NCBI RefSeq assembly: GCF_003697845.1
Contig: NZ_RDQE01000002.1
Location: 248,001-312,000 of the forward strand
Length of the DNA stretch: 64,000 nucleotides
Reading direction: 5' to 3'
Origin: Halobellus captivus
GTDB lineage: Archaea; Halobacteriota; Halobacteria; Halobacteriales; Haloferacaceae
Part shown: piece after piece, positions 44,148 through 53,196 of the stretch
How positions within the stretch are numbered: position 1 is the stretch's first letter
Layout: the number at the start of each line of letters is the position of its first letter
Notes under the pieces: model-generated
What the model was told of the DNA's origin: nothing
The model's input: only the letters and a program-made list of their open reading frames with translations
Database searches by the model: none
Made by a program: the position numbers and the translations under genes

Positions 44148-45389
44148 TCACGAGGGCAGACTTCCTGTTTCGATGACGTGACTTGCAGACACAGACTCAA
44201 ACTGAGTTGTGTCCGTAGCCGTCACAGTCTCTACAGGCGTTGATTCGGGCCATCCCAGCCCTACTTCAGCAAAGCCTCGCTGCAACACGTTCATCGCCGC
44301 ATTCGCATCCCTATCCGTCTCGAACCCACACGCCGGACACGAATGTTCCCTGACCCAGATTGGCTTCGCTGTCTCCACACCACACGACGCGCACTCCTTC
44401 GTCGTCCCTCTTGCCTCGACCTGAACGACGTGAGCACCGTAGAGGTCGGCTTTGTATTCGAGGAGCGTGATGAACTGTCTCCACGCCGCATCCTGCTTGT
44501 TTCGGGCGTTCCCGTCGCCCTGAAGCATACTCTGGATGTGTAGGTCTTCCACGAACACCGCGTCGTACTCCTTGACGAGCCACGTCGTGATCTTGTGCTG
44601 GTAGTCCAGCACTTTTCGACGAATGTGGCGTTTGATCGTGGCGACCCTCTGGCGTTGTCGCTCGTAGTTGTTCGATCCGTGTTGCTTCCGCGAGAGTTTG
44701 CGTTGCTCGCGGCGAAGACGCTCGTAGTCGTCCTCGAGATCAATCCAATCCACGGTCTTGCCATCCGATGTGTGGATGTAGTTCTGGATGCCGAGGTCGA
44801 TCCCAACGCTGTTGCTCGCGTCCAGCGAGTCTACGTCGGGTTTCTCGGGCAAGTGGGCATCGTCGGTTTCCAGACCGAAGGAGACGAACCACTCGCCAGT
44901 CGTCTCTTTTTTGATCGTGACCTCTTTGATCGTGGCGTGGTCAGGAATCGGACGAGAATACCGGATTTTCACCCACCCGATTTTGCTGAAGTGCACGTAT
45001 GCGTACTTGTCGTAGCCCCTCTTTTCATCGAGGTCAAAACCAGACTGATTGTACGTCACGCTTCGGTACTCGGTCGGTGATTGTCGTTTGAGCCGACCAA
45101 CGTTGTACCCTTTCTGTTTCTTTTTACGAAGGTTCGAGAGGTTACGGTGGAAACGAGCGACGGTAGCTTGTGCGGCTTTCGAGTACAACTCACCGAACAC
45201 CGGCCACTTGCGTTTCCACGCGGGGAGTTTGTTGTTCTGGTCGTACTCGCTGGGTTTGTCGTCCTCGGGGCTGTTCGTGTAGTCCCAGCGGACGTGGTTG
45301 TAGAGTTGGCGATGAACGTCTAGATGGAATTCCAGATCAGCCGCTACCTCTTGTGTCGGATAGGCGTGGTAGCGGTGACTGTATTCCAT
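44148..45389 (-). CDS. tnpB: TnpB, RNA-guided nuclease of an IS1341-type element
   Basis: 413 aa. Complete RuvC-like active site: Asp198 in GIDLGIQNY, Glu281 in VFVEDLHIQSML and Asp361 in FETDRDANAAMNVL. A C-terminal zinc finger with Cys333/336 and Cys351/354 lies between the last two. The N-terminal HTH_OrfB-like region (YHAYPTQEVAADLEFHLDVH) is kept. GC content and codon use are lower than neighbouring genes, as expected for a transferred element. TnpB proteins cut DNA next to a TAM with an omegaRNA. Confidence 0.95.
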   Translation of the reverse strand: MEYSHRYHAYPTQEVAADLEFHLDVHRQLYNHVRWDYTNSPEDDKPSEYDQNNKLPAWKRKWPVFGELYSKAAQATVARFHRNLSNLRKKKQKGYNVGRLKRQSPTEYRSVTYNQSGFDLDEKRGYDKYAYVHFSKIGWVKIRYSRPIPDHATIKEVTIKKETTGEWFVSFGLETDDAHLPEKPDVDSLDASNSVGIDLGIQNYIHTSDGKTVDWIDLEDDYERLRREQRKLSRKQHGSNNYERQRQRVATIKRHIRRKVLDYQHKITTWLVKEYDAVFVEDLHIQSMLQGDGNARNKQDAAWRQFITLLEYKADLYGAHVVQVEARGTTKECASCGVETAKPIWVREHSCPACGFETDRDANAAMNVLQRGFAEVGLGWPESTPVETVTATDTTQFESVSASHVIETGSLPS

Positions 45390-45587
45390 CGCTGTCTGCT
45401 GATTATCGATGTGTTCATTTGATGGTTTGTATCACGAGTTGTCGGCTTCATCCCCGACCACGGTGGGTCGAGGTATTCGCCTCGCTGACCAGTATAAATG
45501 ATCCGGTAAGAACGTCCGGATCCGGGCGCGGGGTCGACCCGGATCCGTCCGGGTCCGGCCGGAGAGGCGACGTCCGGTACCGTTCGG

Positions 45588-46367
45588 TCAGTCAAGCACG
45601 CGGTCGATCTCGCCGAGGTGGTCGATGACGTGGTCGGGGTCGTGGTCGCTCCCCGCGAGGTCGGCCTCGTCGGTGACGCCCGACAGCACGAGAACGGTGG
45701 TCATTCCGGCGCGCGCACCGAGCGCGACGTCGGTGTCGAGCCGGTCGCCGACGACGAGGCACTCCTCCGGCGGGTAGGGGAGTCGCCCGCGAACCATCGC
45801 GATGGCGGGATCCGAGGGTTTTCCGAGGACGACGTCGGGGTCGCGCTCGGCGACGGCCGCGACCGCTCGGATCACCGCGCCGGACCCGGGAACGTCCCGC
45901 TCGGCGGCGGGGATGACGACGTCGGGGTCCGTTCCGATGAACGGTATCCCGCGATCGAGCGCCCACAGCGCCGTACACAGGTCGTCGTAGTCGAACGATC
46001 GATCGATCGAGGCGACGAGCGCCTCCGCGGCGTCGACGTCCTCGGTCGTCGAGAGCCCCGCGTCGGCGAACTGCTCGAGGAGGCCGGGCGCGCCCAGACA
46101 GAGCAGGTCGTCGTCGGAGTGGTGTTCCCGGAGGTAGGCCGTGGTCACGCTCCCGGCGGTGATCACGTCCGCGGCGGTGACGTCGTATCCCGCCGCACCC
46201 AGGCGGTCGACGTACGCCGGCGGCGCCTTCGTCGGGTTGTTCGAGACGAACAGCGTCTCCACGCCGGCCTCGCGAAGCCGGCGGTAGCCCGACGGCGCGC
46301 CGGGGATCGGGTCGTCGCCGCGCACGACCGTCCCGTCGACGTCGAGGACGGCACCGGAGAAGTCCAT
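45588..46367 (-). CDS. HAD-superfamily NagD-like phosphatase
   Basis: 259 aa. HAD motif I DVDGTVVRGDDPIPG, motif II FVSNNPTK, motif III Lys in VVLGKPSDPAI and motif IV VGDRLDTDVALGA. A C2 cap insert between motifs II and III makes it NagD/p-nitrophenyl-phosphatase type. The physiological substrate may be a phosphosugar, nucleotide or glycerol phosphate. Confidence 0.9.
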   Translation of the reverse strand: MDFSGAVLDVDGTVVRGDDPIPGAPSGYRRLREAGVETLFVSNNPTKAPPAYVDRLGAAGYDVTAADVITAGSVTTAYLREHHSDDDLLCLGAPGLLEQFADAGLSTTEDVDAAEALVASIDRSFDYDDLCTALWALDRGIPFIGTDPDVVIPAAERDVPGSGAVIRAVAAVAERDPDVVLGKPSDPAIAMVRGRLPYPPEECLVVGDRLDTDVALGARAGMTTVLVLSGVTDEADLAGSDHDPDHVIDHLGEIDRVLD

Positions 46368-46543
46368 GCCCTCCCTCGGGCCGCCGTCGCCGTATGGGTT
46401 GCGCTCGACCGCTCGACGCGCCCGCTCGATGACGCGTTCCGTTCTCCGAGGACCGCCGCCGCCGCACGTTCCAACATCGGGATGGGTCGCAGCTTCGGGA
46501 TAACGGAAGGGTAAAGCGGCGCCGGTCCGAATCGACGGGTACT

Positions 46544-47317
46544 GTGACGACGACCCAGGTGACCCTCGTCCAGATCGATAACTACGGGCCGTGGACGGTG
46601 ACGCCGGAGCCCCGTCGGGAGATGGACCTCCAGAGCCTCCAGTCCCGACTCTTCGCCGACATCGCCGAGTTCCTCGGCCACCGCGACGGGTACGCCTTCT
46701 TCACCCGGTTCGACAACATGATCGCGGTGACGAACGGCGTCGACGGCGACGCGCTCGCCACGCTCCAGGAATCGATCGGCAACCGCTACCCGGTGACCGT
46801 CAGCCTCGGGACCGCCGTGAGCGATCGGCCGATCGACGCCCTCGAGGCGGCCAACGAGCGACTGCAGACGGAGGGGAGCGCGCAGGACGAGGGCCGGACC
46901 GAGGTGCTCGCCGGCGAGTACCTGACCGAGACGAGCCCCGGAGACGTCCGGATCGCCCACTTCGACGTGGTGAACGTGACCGGCAAGTACACCGACCGGC
47001 TCAACGAGTTCGACACGTTCATCGACATCGAGCGGGCCTACGCGTCCCTGATGCGACACCTCCGGCGGGAGCACGGCGCGCTCTCCTTCTTCGTGGGCGG
47101 CGACAACGTGATCGCCGTCTGCCCGGACATGCCCGAGTCCGCGTTCTCGGACGCGGTCGACCACGTCGTCGCCGACGTCGACGTGGAGCTTCAGGTCGGG
47201 GTCGGACACGGAGCCTCCGCCCACGAGGCGGGGTTCGCCGCCAAACACGCCCTGGAGGACTGCCGCCACGCCGGGACTGCGGTCGAACTGTTCGGCGCGC
47301 CCGCCGCGAGCGACTGA
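46544..47317 (+). CDS. arfA: GTP cyclohydrolase III (IIa)
   Basis: 257 aa with a GTG start. Turns GTP into a formamidopyrimidine intermediate for archaeal riboflavin and the deazaflavin Fo. Family features: TLVQIDNYGPWTVTPEPRREMDLQ, two tandem cyclase/palm-like halves each with R-F-D-N or GGDN metal sites (FFTRFDNMIAVTNG and FFVGGDNVIAVCP) and VGVGHGASAHEA. Immediately followed (1 nt) by a glycosyltransferase gene. The length matches the archaeal family. Confidence 0.93.
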   Translation: MTTTQVTLVQIDNYGPWTVTPEPRREMDLQSLQSRLFADIAEFLGHRDGYAFFTRFDNMIAVTNGVDGDALATLQESIGNRYPVTVSLGTAVSDRPIDALEAANERLQTEGSAQDEGRTEVLAGEYLTETSPGDVRIAHFDVVNVTGKYTDRLNEFDTFIDIERAYASLMRHLRREHGALSFFVGGDNVIAVCPDMPESAFSDAVDHVVADVDVELQVGVGHGASAHEAGFAAKHALEDCRHAGTAVELFGAPAASD

Positions 47318-47318
47318 G

Positions 47319-48539
47319 ATGGTCGGTCGGGGCGGCGACCCCGCTTTCGACGGATCCGGCGAGGGCGACAACGGAACCGAGCCCCACGTCGGGATCGTCG
47401 TCTACGGGGATCTCGATGCTCGCTCCGGCGGGTTCCTCTACGACAGACGGCTCGCCGATCACCTCGCGGACCACGGCTGGACGGTCGAGGTCGTCTCGCT
47501 TCCGGAGCGGTCGTATCGCCGGTCGCTTCTCACGAACCTCGCTCCCGGGCTCGTCGACCGGCTCGAGCGGTTCGACGTCGTCGTTGAGGACGCCTACTGC
47601 GGCCCGTCGCTGTTCCTCGCGAACCGCCGGCTCGAGACGCCCGTGGTCGCGTTGGTCCACTACCTCCGGTCGGCGGTCGTCGGCGACGGCGTCGGCGACC
47701 GGGCGGTTCGAGCGATCGAGCGCGACTACCTCCGAACCGCGGACGCGTACGTGTTCAACAGCCGCCCGACGCGGGACGCGGTCGCCGAGCTGTGCGGGGT
47801 CGATGGCGGTGACGGGCGAACGGGGCGAGCGGACCGGACCGGACGGGTCGGACCCCTCCCGGGGGTCGTCGCGCCCCCCGCCGGCGACCGGCTCGGAATG
47901 GCTCCGGCGCTCTCGGGCGATCGGCTGACCCAGAACCCGTTCCGGGTGGTCGCCGTCGGCAACGTCACCCCGCGGAAGGGGATTCCGACCCTGATCCGGG
48001 GACTGTCGCTCCTCGAGGAGGGGATCGACTGGCGGCTCCGCGTCGTGGGCGACACCAGCGTCGCGCCCGATCACGTCGCGTCGCTACGGGCGCTCGCCGA
48101 TCGCCTCGGGATCGCCGACCGGGTCGCGTTCGCCGGCCGCGTCGACGACGACGCCCTCCGGGAGGAGTTGCGCTCGGCGCACGTCCTCGCGGTGCCGTCC
48201 CGATACGAGCCGTTCGGGATCGTCTACCTCGAGGGAATGGCGTTCGGGCTGCCGGCGATCGCCTCGGCGAACGGCGGGGCGAGCGACTTCGTGGGCGAGC
48301 ACAACGGCGCGCTCGTGTCGCCGGGCGACGCCGAGGCCGTCGCCGAGGCGATCGGGCCGCTGGCGCGCGACCGTGACCGTCTCCGTCGGCTGAGCGAGGG
48401 GGCACGCGAGACCTTCCGGAAGCATCCCACCTGGGGGGAGACCTGTGATCGGGTCCGGCGGTTCCTCCGGCGGATCGTGGCGGACGGGACGGACCCCGTG
48501 TCGGCCGCGACGACCCGATCGTGGCGGTCTCACGAGTGA
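47319..48539 (+). CDS. Glycosyltransferase family 4
   Basis: 406 aa GT-B fold. N-terminal acceptor domain with GGFLYDRRLADHLADHGWTVEV; C-terminal donor domain with VGNVTPRKGIPTLIRGL, VVGDTS, FAGRVDDDALREELRSAHVLAVPSRYEPFGIVYLEGMAFGLPAIAS, the E-x7-E motif typical of retaining GT4 enzymes. A Gly/Arg-rich linker with acidic tracts appears at about residues 165-195. Coupled to the arfA gene by 1 nt, though no obvious common pathway. Confidence 0.88.
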   Translation: MVGRGGDPAFDGSGEGDNGTEPHVGIVVYGDLDARSGGFLYDRRLADHLADHGWTVEVVSLPERSYRRSLLTNLAPGLVDRLERFDVVVEDAYCGPSLFLANRRLETPVVALVHYLRSAVVGDGVGDRAVRAIERDYLRTADAYVFNSRPTRDAVAELCGVDGGDGRTGRADRTGRVGPLPGVVAPPAGDRLGMAPALSGDRLTQNPFRVVAVGNVTPRKGIPTLIRGLSLLEEGIDWRLRVVGDTSVAPDHVASLRALADRLGIADRVAFAGRVDDDALREELRSAHVLAVPSRYEPFGIVYLEGMAFGLPAIASANGGASDFVGEHNGALVSPGDAEAVAEAIGPLARDRDRLRRLSEGARETFRKHPTWGETCDRVRRFLRRIVADGTDPVSAATTRSWRSHE

Positions 48540-48588
48540 TAATTCGCGTGTGACCTTTTTATGTACATGCGGGGAACGGCCGGATAGC

Positions 48589-48819
48589 ATGTCGGAAGAG
48601 ATAGTCTTCATCTGTACGGCGGAGGGCTGTGATGCCGGACCGTGGGAGGGAGCGCACGACGCGATGGCCCACTGCGAGGAGACTCCCGACCACGGGTACA
48701 CCGGTCGGCCGCGGTCGGAGGTCGAGGACGTGATCCCCGCGACGAGGGTCGAGAAGCGTGACAACCGGAACCTCCAGCACAAGGGCCACCCGGAGGGCGC
48801 GCTGGCGAACGACGACTGA
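48589..48819 (+). CDS. Small haloarchaeal protein with Cys/His pair
   Basis: 76 aa. Starts MSEEIVFICTAEGCDAGPWEGAHDAMAHCEETPDHGY, giving C-x4-C and H-x-C...H, a possible zinc site. The T-rich CTTTTTATG lies at 48555-48563, about 26-34 nt before the ATG: a leaderless promoter. From memory it resembles a widespread haloarchaeal DUF family, but the name is not certain. Confidence 0.7.
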   Translation: MSEEIVFICTAEGCDAGPWEGAHDAMAHCEETPDHGYTGRPRSEVEDVIPATRVEKRDNRNLQHKGHPEGALANDD

Positions 48820-48841
48820 GAGGCGGACGTCCCCGCGCCCC

Positions 48842-49045
48842 CTACTCCTCGAACAGATCGAGGTCGTCGGCGACGAGGTCGGCCAGGCGGTCCTTGAGGC
48901 CCGGATCGACCTCGGCCACCTCCTCGCCGCCGTGTTTCCCCTCGTTGTGCCGGGAGAGCGCGTCCGCCACGTCCGAGAGCGGGACCCGCGTCTCCGTCTC
49001 GCAGTCGGTACACACGATCGGGACGGTCGGATCCTCGGAAGACAT
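48842..49045 (-). CDS. Small zinc-finger-like protein
   Basis: 67 aa from MSSEDPTVPIVCTDCETETRV. One CxxC pair and one H-x4-H (SRHNEGKHGG) give a C2H2-type metal site. The C-terminal half is acidic helical (LKDRLADLVADDLDLFEE). It is convergent to the preceding small gene and divergent from pitA. Function unknown. Confidence 0.65.
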   Translation of the reverse strand: MSSEDPTVPIVCTDCETETRVPLSDVADALSRHNEGKHGGEEVAEVDPGLKDRLADLVADDLDLFEE

Positions 49046-49140
49046 CGCTCTGACAGTGGCGGGTAACCGGTATAGGCCTTCGGGGACGCGCCGCGCCGTC
49101 GACTCGAAAGCCCCTAAGTCACGGCGACCCAAGGCCGCGT

Positions 49141-50712
49141 ATGGTCGAGGCACCAGCGACGGAGGAAGGGTGGTTCGCGCTGCACGAGTTCCGGTCGATC
49201 GACTGGGACGCGTGGCGGAACGCGCCCGACCGGAGGCGGGAGCGGGCCGTCGAGGAGGGCCGATCGTACCTGCAACATCGCGAGGCGCTCGCGACCGCCG
49301 ACGCCGGCGACTCCGCGCTCTTCTCCGTGCTCGGACACAAGGCGGACCTGTTGACGATCCACTTCCGGCCGACGCTGGACGAGCTGTCGACGATCGAGCG
49401 CGGCTTCGAGAACACCGCGCTCGCCGAGTTCACGACCACGGAGTCGTCGTACGTCTCCGTGACGGAGGTGTCGGGATACGTCTCGGACGCCTACTTCGAG
49501 GACGGCGAGGACGCCGATATCGACGAGGGGCTCCGTCGGTACATCGAGGGGAAGCTGAAGCCGGAGATCCCCGACGACGAGTACGTCTCCTTCTACCCGA
49601 TGAGCAAGCGCCGCGGCGAGGAGTACAACTGGTACGACCTCTCCTTCGAGGAGCGCGCCGACCTGATGTCCGGCCACGGCGACGTCGGTCGCGAGTACGC
49701 CGGGAAGATCAAGCAGGTGATCGCCTCCTCCGTCGGCTTCGACGACCACGAGTGGGGCGTGACCCTGTTCGGGTCGGACCCGACCGACATCAAGGACATC
49801 GTCTACGAGATGCGCTTCGACGAGGCCTCCTCGCGGTACGGCGAGTTCGGGCAGTTCTACGTCGGCCGCCGGTTCCCGCCGAGCGATCTGGGCGCGTACC
49901 TCGCCGGCGAGGCGGTCCCGACCGGGGATGACGGGCACGCCGCCCACGGCCACCACGGCGAGGGTGACACGCACGGTCACCACGGGGAGAGCGGTTCGGC
50001 ACACGGCGACCACCCCCACGGTGGCGAGGGTTCGGGCGGCGAGGGCGACCATCCTCACGGGGTGGACGACGTCGGAACCGCGGCCGACGACGATGGGGGA
50101 CCTGCCGACGACGATGGAGGGTCCCCCGACGACGGGATCCGCGGCGAGCTCGCCGACCTCGACATCTACGCCGGCAAGCCCCACGGCGAGGACGTGTTCG
50201 CGACGGTGCTGTACAGCGAGGCCGACGTCGACGAGCTGTTCGGGGAGGTCGAGGGGCTCCGCGCCAACTTCGACCACTACGGCACCCACGTGAAGACCGC
50301 GGTCTACGGGGGACGGACGACCGACCGGGCCGCGGTCGTCTCCCTCTGGGAGACCGCCTCGGCGGCCGAGACCGCCGCGGGGTTCCTCTCGGAGCTGCCG
50401 GGGGTCGTGGGTCGCGCCGGCGAGGAGTCCGGCTTCGGGACGATGGGGATGTTCTACACGATCAAACCCGAACACCGCGAGGACTTCACCGACACCTTCG
50501 ACGAGGTCGGCGAGGCGCTCGCCGGGATGGACGGCCACCTCGAGACGGATCTGATGGTGAACGTCGAGGACGAAAACGACATGTTCATCGCCAGCCAGTG
50601 GCGCGCGAAGGACGACGCGATGGAGTTCTTCGGCTCCGAGGAGTTCCGCGAGATCGTTCAGTGGGGCCGAGAGGTCCTCGCGGACCGGCCACGGCACGTC
50701 TTCCTGGCCTGA
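49141..50712 (+). CDS. pitA: PitA-like fusion: chlorite-dismutase fold plus ABM domain with His-rich linker
   Basis: 523 aa. N-terminal chlorite-dismutase-type heme-binding domain (FALHEFRSIDWDAWRNAPDRRRERA through FGQFYVGRRFPPSDLGAYL). A His-rich linker starts at about residue 266 (HAAHGHHGEGDTHGHHGE, HGDHPHGGEGSGG). It is followed by an acidic Asp/Gly tract and a C-terminal antibiotic-biosynthesis-monooxygenase domain (about 345-520). Haloarchaeal PitA has this exact fusion. Heme storage, transport or decyclisation has been proposed for the family, but its natural role is unsettled. Confidence 0.9.
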   Translation: MVEAPATEEGWFALHEFRSIDWDAWRNAPDRRRERAVEEGRSYLQHREALATADAGDSALFSVLGHKADLLTIHFRPTLDELSTIERGFENTALAEFTTTESSYVSVTEVSGYVSDAYFEDGEDADIDEGLRRYIEGKLKPEIPDDEYVSFYPMSKRRGEEYNWYDLSFEERADLMSGHGDVGREYAGKIKQVIASSVGFDDHEWGVTLFGSDPTDIKDIVYEMRFDEASSRYGEFGQFYVGRRFPPSDLGAYLAGEAVPTGDDGHAAHGHHGEGDTHGHHGESGSAHGDHPHGGEGSGGEGDHPHGVDDVGTAADDDGGPADDDGGSPDDGIRGELADLDIYAGKPHGEDVFATVLYSEADVDELFGEVEGLRANFDHYGTHVKTAVYGGRTTDRAAVVSLWETASAAETAAGFLSELPGVVGRAGEESGFGTMGMFYTIKPEHREDFTDTFDEVGEALAGMDGHLETDLMVNVEDENDMFIASQWRAKDDAMEFFGSEEFREIVQWGREVLADRPRHVFLA

Positions 50713-50794
50713 TCGCGTTCCGATCGCGTCCCGATCGTCGTTCGATCGAACGAGCGTTTTCTCGGGAAGTCGTCTCCGAGGAGGTGGTCACGGG

Positions 50795-51160
50795 GAACAC
50801 CTCCAAAGCCCCAGTCGCTCGGTACGACGGTGTCGTCAGCGTGACTAGAGAGAACACCGCCAAAGCCCCAGTCGCGAGGGCTCACGGCTTTGCCGTTCGC
50901 CAGTCGAGGGCTCCCTTCGGTCGCCCTCGCACGACTCGCGCGGCTCGCTGCGCTCCTCGTCACTCGCTCTACTCGTTCCTGCGGTGCTTACTTCGCCGGG
51001 CTTCGTCCTCGCGACTGCCCCTTTGAATCCCACCCGAACCGCACAACCCCGCGCCTCAGGCCTCCCCAACCTCGTCGACCGTCCTCCGCTCCGCTCCGGA
51101 CGGCCGACTCCCTCGCGCGTGCTGACTCGCGCCCGTCGGGCGCTCGCAGGCGCGCGCCGA
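50795..51160 (-). repeat. Dispersed GC-rich repeat, long copy B
   Basis: Long non-coding block. On the minus strand it reads in order: GAGCGCCCGACGGGCGCGAG, GTTGGGGAGGCCTGAGG, GGTGGGATTCAAAGGGGCAG, GCGAGGACGAAGCCCGGCGA, a stretch of short G-A-G-C-G-rich words, and twice a GCGACTGGGGCTTTGG(C/A)GGTGTTC end (complement of 50795-50818 and 50852-50875). The first and last blocks match copy A at 32985-33130. It fills most of the 511-nt gap between pitA and the Usp gene. Confidence 0.75.
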
Positions 51161-51223
51161 CCGCGTCCGTCCCCGATCCGCCGACCGCCCCCTTTTAACT
51201 TCCGCGTCGACGAACGCTCGCGC

Positions 51224-51688
51224 ATGTTCGACAGGATCGTGGTCGCGACGGACGGCTCCGACAGCGTGGGTCGGGCGGTCGACGTCGCGGTCGATCTGGC
51301 CGCCCGGTTCGACGCGACGGTCCACGCGCTGTACGTCCTCGACACCGGCGAGGTCGAGTCGTCGCCCGACGAGGTGCGCGAGGACCTCCGCGACGCGCTC
51401 GACGACCACGGCGAGAACGCGCTCGCGGCGGTCGTCGAGACCGGCGAGGCGCGCGACGACGACCTCGAGGTGGCGACGGACGTTCGCGAGGGCCGGCCGG
51501 CCAGGGAGGTCGTCTCGTACGCCGACGAGATCGACGCCGACCTCGTCGTCACCGGGACGCGCGGGCGACACGGGGAGAACCGCTTCCTCATCGGGTCGGT
51601 CGCCGAGACCGTCGTCAGGACGTGTAAGGTACCCGTGTTGACGGTCCGCCGGCTCACGGACGAGGACCCGCGGCGCGTCACGTTCTGA
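51224..51688 (+). CDS. Universal stress protein (UspA family)
   Basis: 154 aa. MFDRIVVATDGSDSVGRAVDVAV start, then ATP loop GTRGRHGENRFLIGSVAETVVRTCKVPVLTVR. Single domain. CCTTTTAAC at 51191-51199, 25-33 nt before the ATG, would be the TATA box of a leaderless message; the dispersed repeat ends just upstream. Confidence 0.92.
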   Translation: MFDRIVVATDGSDSVGRAVDVAVDLAARFDATVHALYVLDTGEVESSPDEVREDLRDALDDHGENALAAVVETGEARDDDLEVATDVREGRPAREVVSYADEIDADLVVTGTRGRHGENRFLIGSVAETVVRTCKVPVLTVRRLTDEDPRRVTF

Positions 51689-51711
51689 CGGTCACGCCCC
51701 CGTCGTCGGAG

Positions 51712-53076
51712 TCACCGATACGCCTCGAACTCCTCGCCGAAGACGAGGAAGTACCCCGTTCCGACGACGCCGATGACCGCCGCGATCGTGAACGCGACCT
51801 CCGGGCTGACGAAGTCCCAGAGGTATCCGCCGATCGCCGCGCTGGGAATGACGACCGTGTTCCGGAGGAGGTAGTACGTCCCCGTGACGCGGCCGCCCGC
51901 GTCCCGCTCGGCGGGCCCGACGATGAGCGCCTTGTGGGAGGGGAGGCCCGCGAACCGGAGCCCCGAGAAGGCGAAGACGAGCACCATCGCCCACTGGAGC
52001 GAGAGGACCGGTTCGAGCGCTTCGGGACCCGCGATGAGGACGACGGGGAAGGTCCCGTACACGAGGAAGCCGAGCGCGACGATGGGCTTGAGCCCGACGC
52101 GCTCGGCGAGCTTCGCGGCCGGTGCCATCGTCGCCAGCGCGACCAGCATCTCGACGCCGAGCAGGTAGCCGAAGAACGCCTCCGGGGAGAGGTCGACGGC
52201 GTAGGAGAACCCGCCGAGCGCCAGCGTCGCGTCGAAGCCGACGTCGTAGAACTGGGTGATCACCAGCACGAAGAACACGTACACCATCCCATTGGCGAAC
52301 CGGACGAGCGTGTCCCCGATCAGGAGCGGCCGCAGCGTGTCGGGCATCTCCCGGAGGTCCGTGCGGATCCGGTCGAGCCCCTCGAAGCTACCGCCGAAAC
52401 TGTCCTCGCTCGCGTCGTAGAGGACGTGCTGAACGAGCGTGCCGACGGCCCCGAAGACGACCGCCACGGCGAGCACGTACCGGAAGCTCACCGTGAACGC
52501 GGGATGGAACCCGATGAGGACGGCGGCGAGGACGGGACCGACGAGGAACGCCGTCCGACGGAACGTCTCGGTGCTGGCGAACCCGGCAGCCAGCTTCGAG
52601 GGGTCGGTCGCCTGCTTGACGACCGCGAACGTCGCGCCGAGGCCGAACGACTTCCACGCCTGCGCGAGGACTAGCCCGACGAAGATCCACGCCCACGGCG
52701 GGACGGTGACGCCGCCGACCGAGAGCGCGCCGACGGACGGGGCGACGAGCCAGACGACGAACCCGAGCGTCGAGAGCAGGCCGAACAGCGTGAGCGCGTA
52801 TCGGGAGCCGATGCGATCGGAGACGGCACCGCCCGGGTACGGGTACACCGCGCCGATGACGTTGCCGGCGGTCCCGTACAGGCCGACGACGAACCCGGAC
52901 GCGCCGAGGGCGGCCATGTACTCGGGGAGGTACCGGCTCGTCATCTGGAACCCGAGGCTGAACGTGAACATCGCCAACGACAACACCAGCACGTCGCGCT
53001 CCAACGCGAAGAACCGCCGAAAAGTGTCCAGCGCCCCCGACTCGTCCGTGTCGTCCGCGGATGGGTCCTGACTCAT
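51712..53076 (-). CDS. MFS transporter
   Basis: 454 aa with about 12 membrane helices. Cytoplasmic loop 2-3 contains GAVSDRIGSRYALTLFG, the MFS D-R/K-x-G-R/x motif. Central long hydrophilic loop (YDASEDSFGGSFEGLDRIRTDLREMPDTLR) separates the two halves. The last helix ends VGTGYFLVFGEEFEAYR. Substrate not deducible. Adjacent to a hydroxyacid dehydrogenase on the same strand, separated by 120 nt. Confidence 0.87.
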   Translation of the reverse strand: MSQDPSADDTDESGALDTFRRFFALERDVLVLSLAMFTFSLGFQMTSRYLPEYMAALGASGFVVGLYGTAGNVIGAVYPYPGGAVSDRIGSRYALTLFGLLSTLGFVVWLVAPSVGALSVGGVTVPPWAWIFVGLVLAQAWKSFGLGATFAVVKQATDPSKLAAGFASTETFRRTAFLVGPVLAAVLIGFHPAFTVSFRYVLAVAVVFGAVGTLVQHVLYDASEDSFGGSFEGLDRIRTDLREMPDTLRPLLIGDTLVRFANGMVYVFFVLVITQFYDVGFDATLALGGFSYAVDLSPEAFFGYLLGVEMLVALATMAPAAKLAERVGLKPIVALGFLVYGTFPVVLIAGPEALEPVLSLQWAMVLVFAFSGLRFAGLPSHKALIVGPAERDAGGRVTGTYYLLRNTVVIPSAAIGGYLWDFVSPEVAFTIAAVIGVVGTGYFLVFGEEFEAYR

Positions 53077-53196
53077 GGTCGATCGGATCCTCCTCGCCCG
53101 TGTGGAGAACCGTCGTCCCGCGAGATAGTTCCTCCGGGGCGATACCCTCCGGGCCGACTCCCGTCGACGGTTCCGAGACCCCGACCCGCTCGGTTC

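Larger units (their letters stand above)
44107..45480 (-). mobile_element. IS1341-type (tnpB-only) element
   Basis: It contains an intact tnpB but no tnpA. The right end has hairpin CCCCGCGC/GCGCGGGG at 44117-44138 and a TTGA edge at 44107-44110, like the orphan end at 33222. On the other side a hairpin CGACC/GGTCG at 45455-45470 shares the same 6-nt loop ACGGTG. The left boundary is approximate. Such elements need a TnpA in trans to move. Confidence 0.75.

Noticed and set aside
50598-51026. Open frames within the dispersed repeat between pitA and the Usp gene
   Set aside because: The frame covers non-coding repeat blocks that occur again at 32985-33130 without a matching reading frame.
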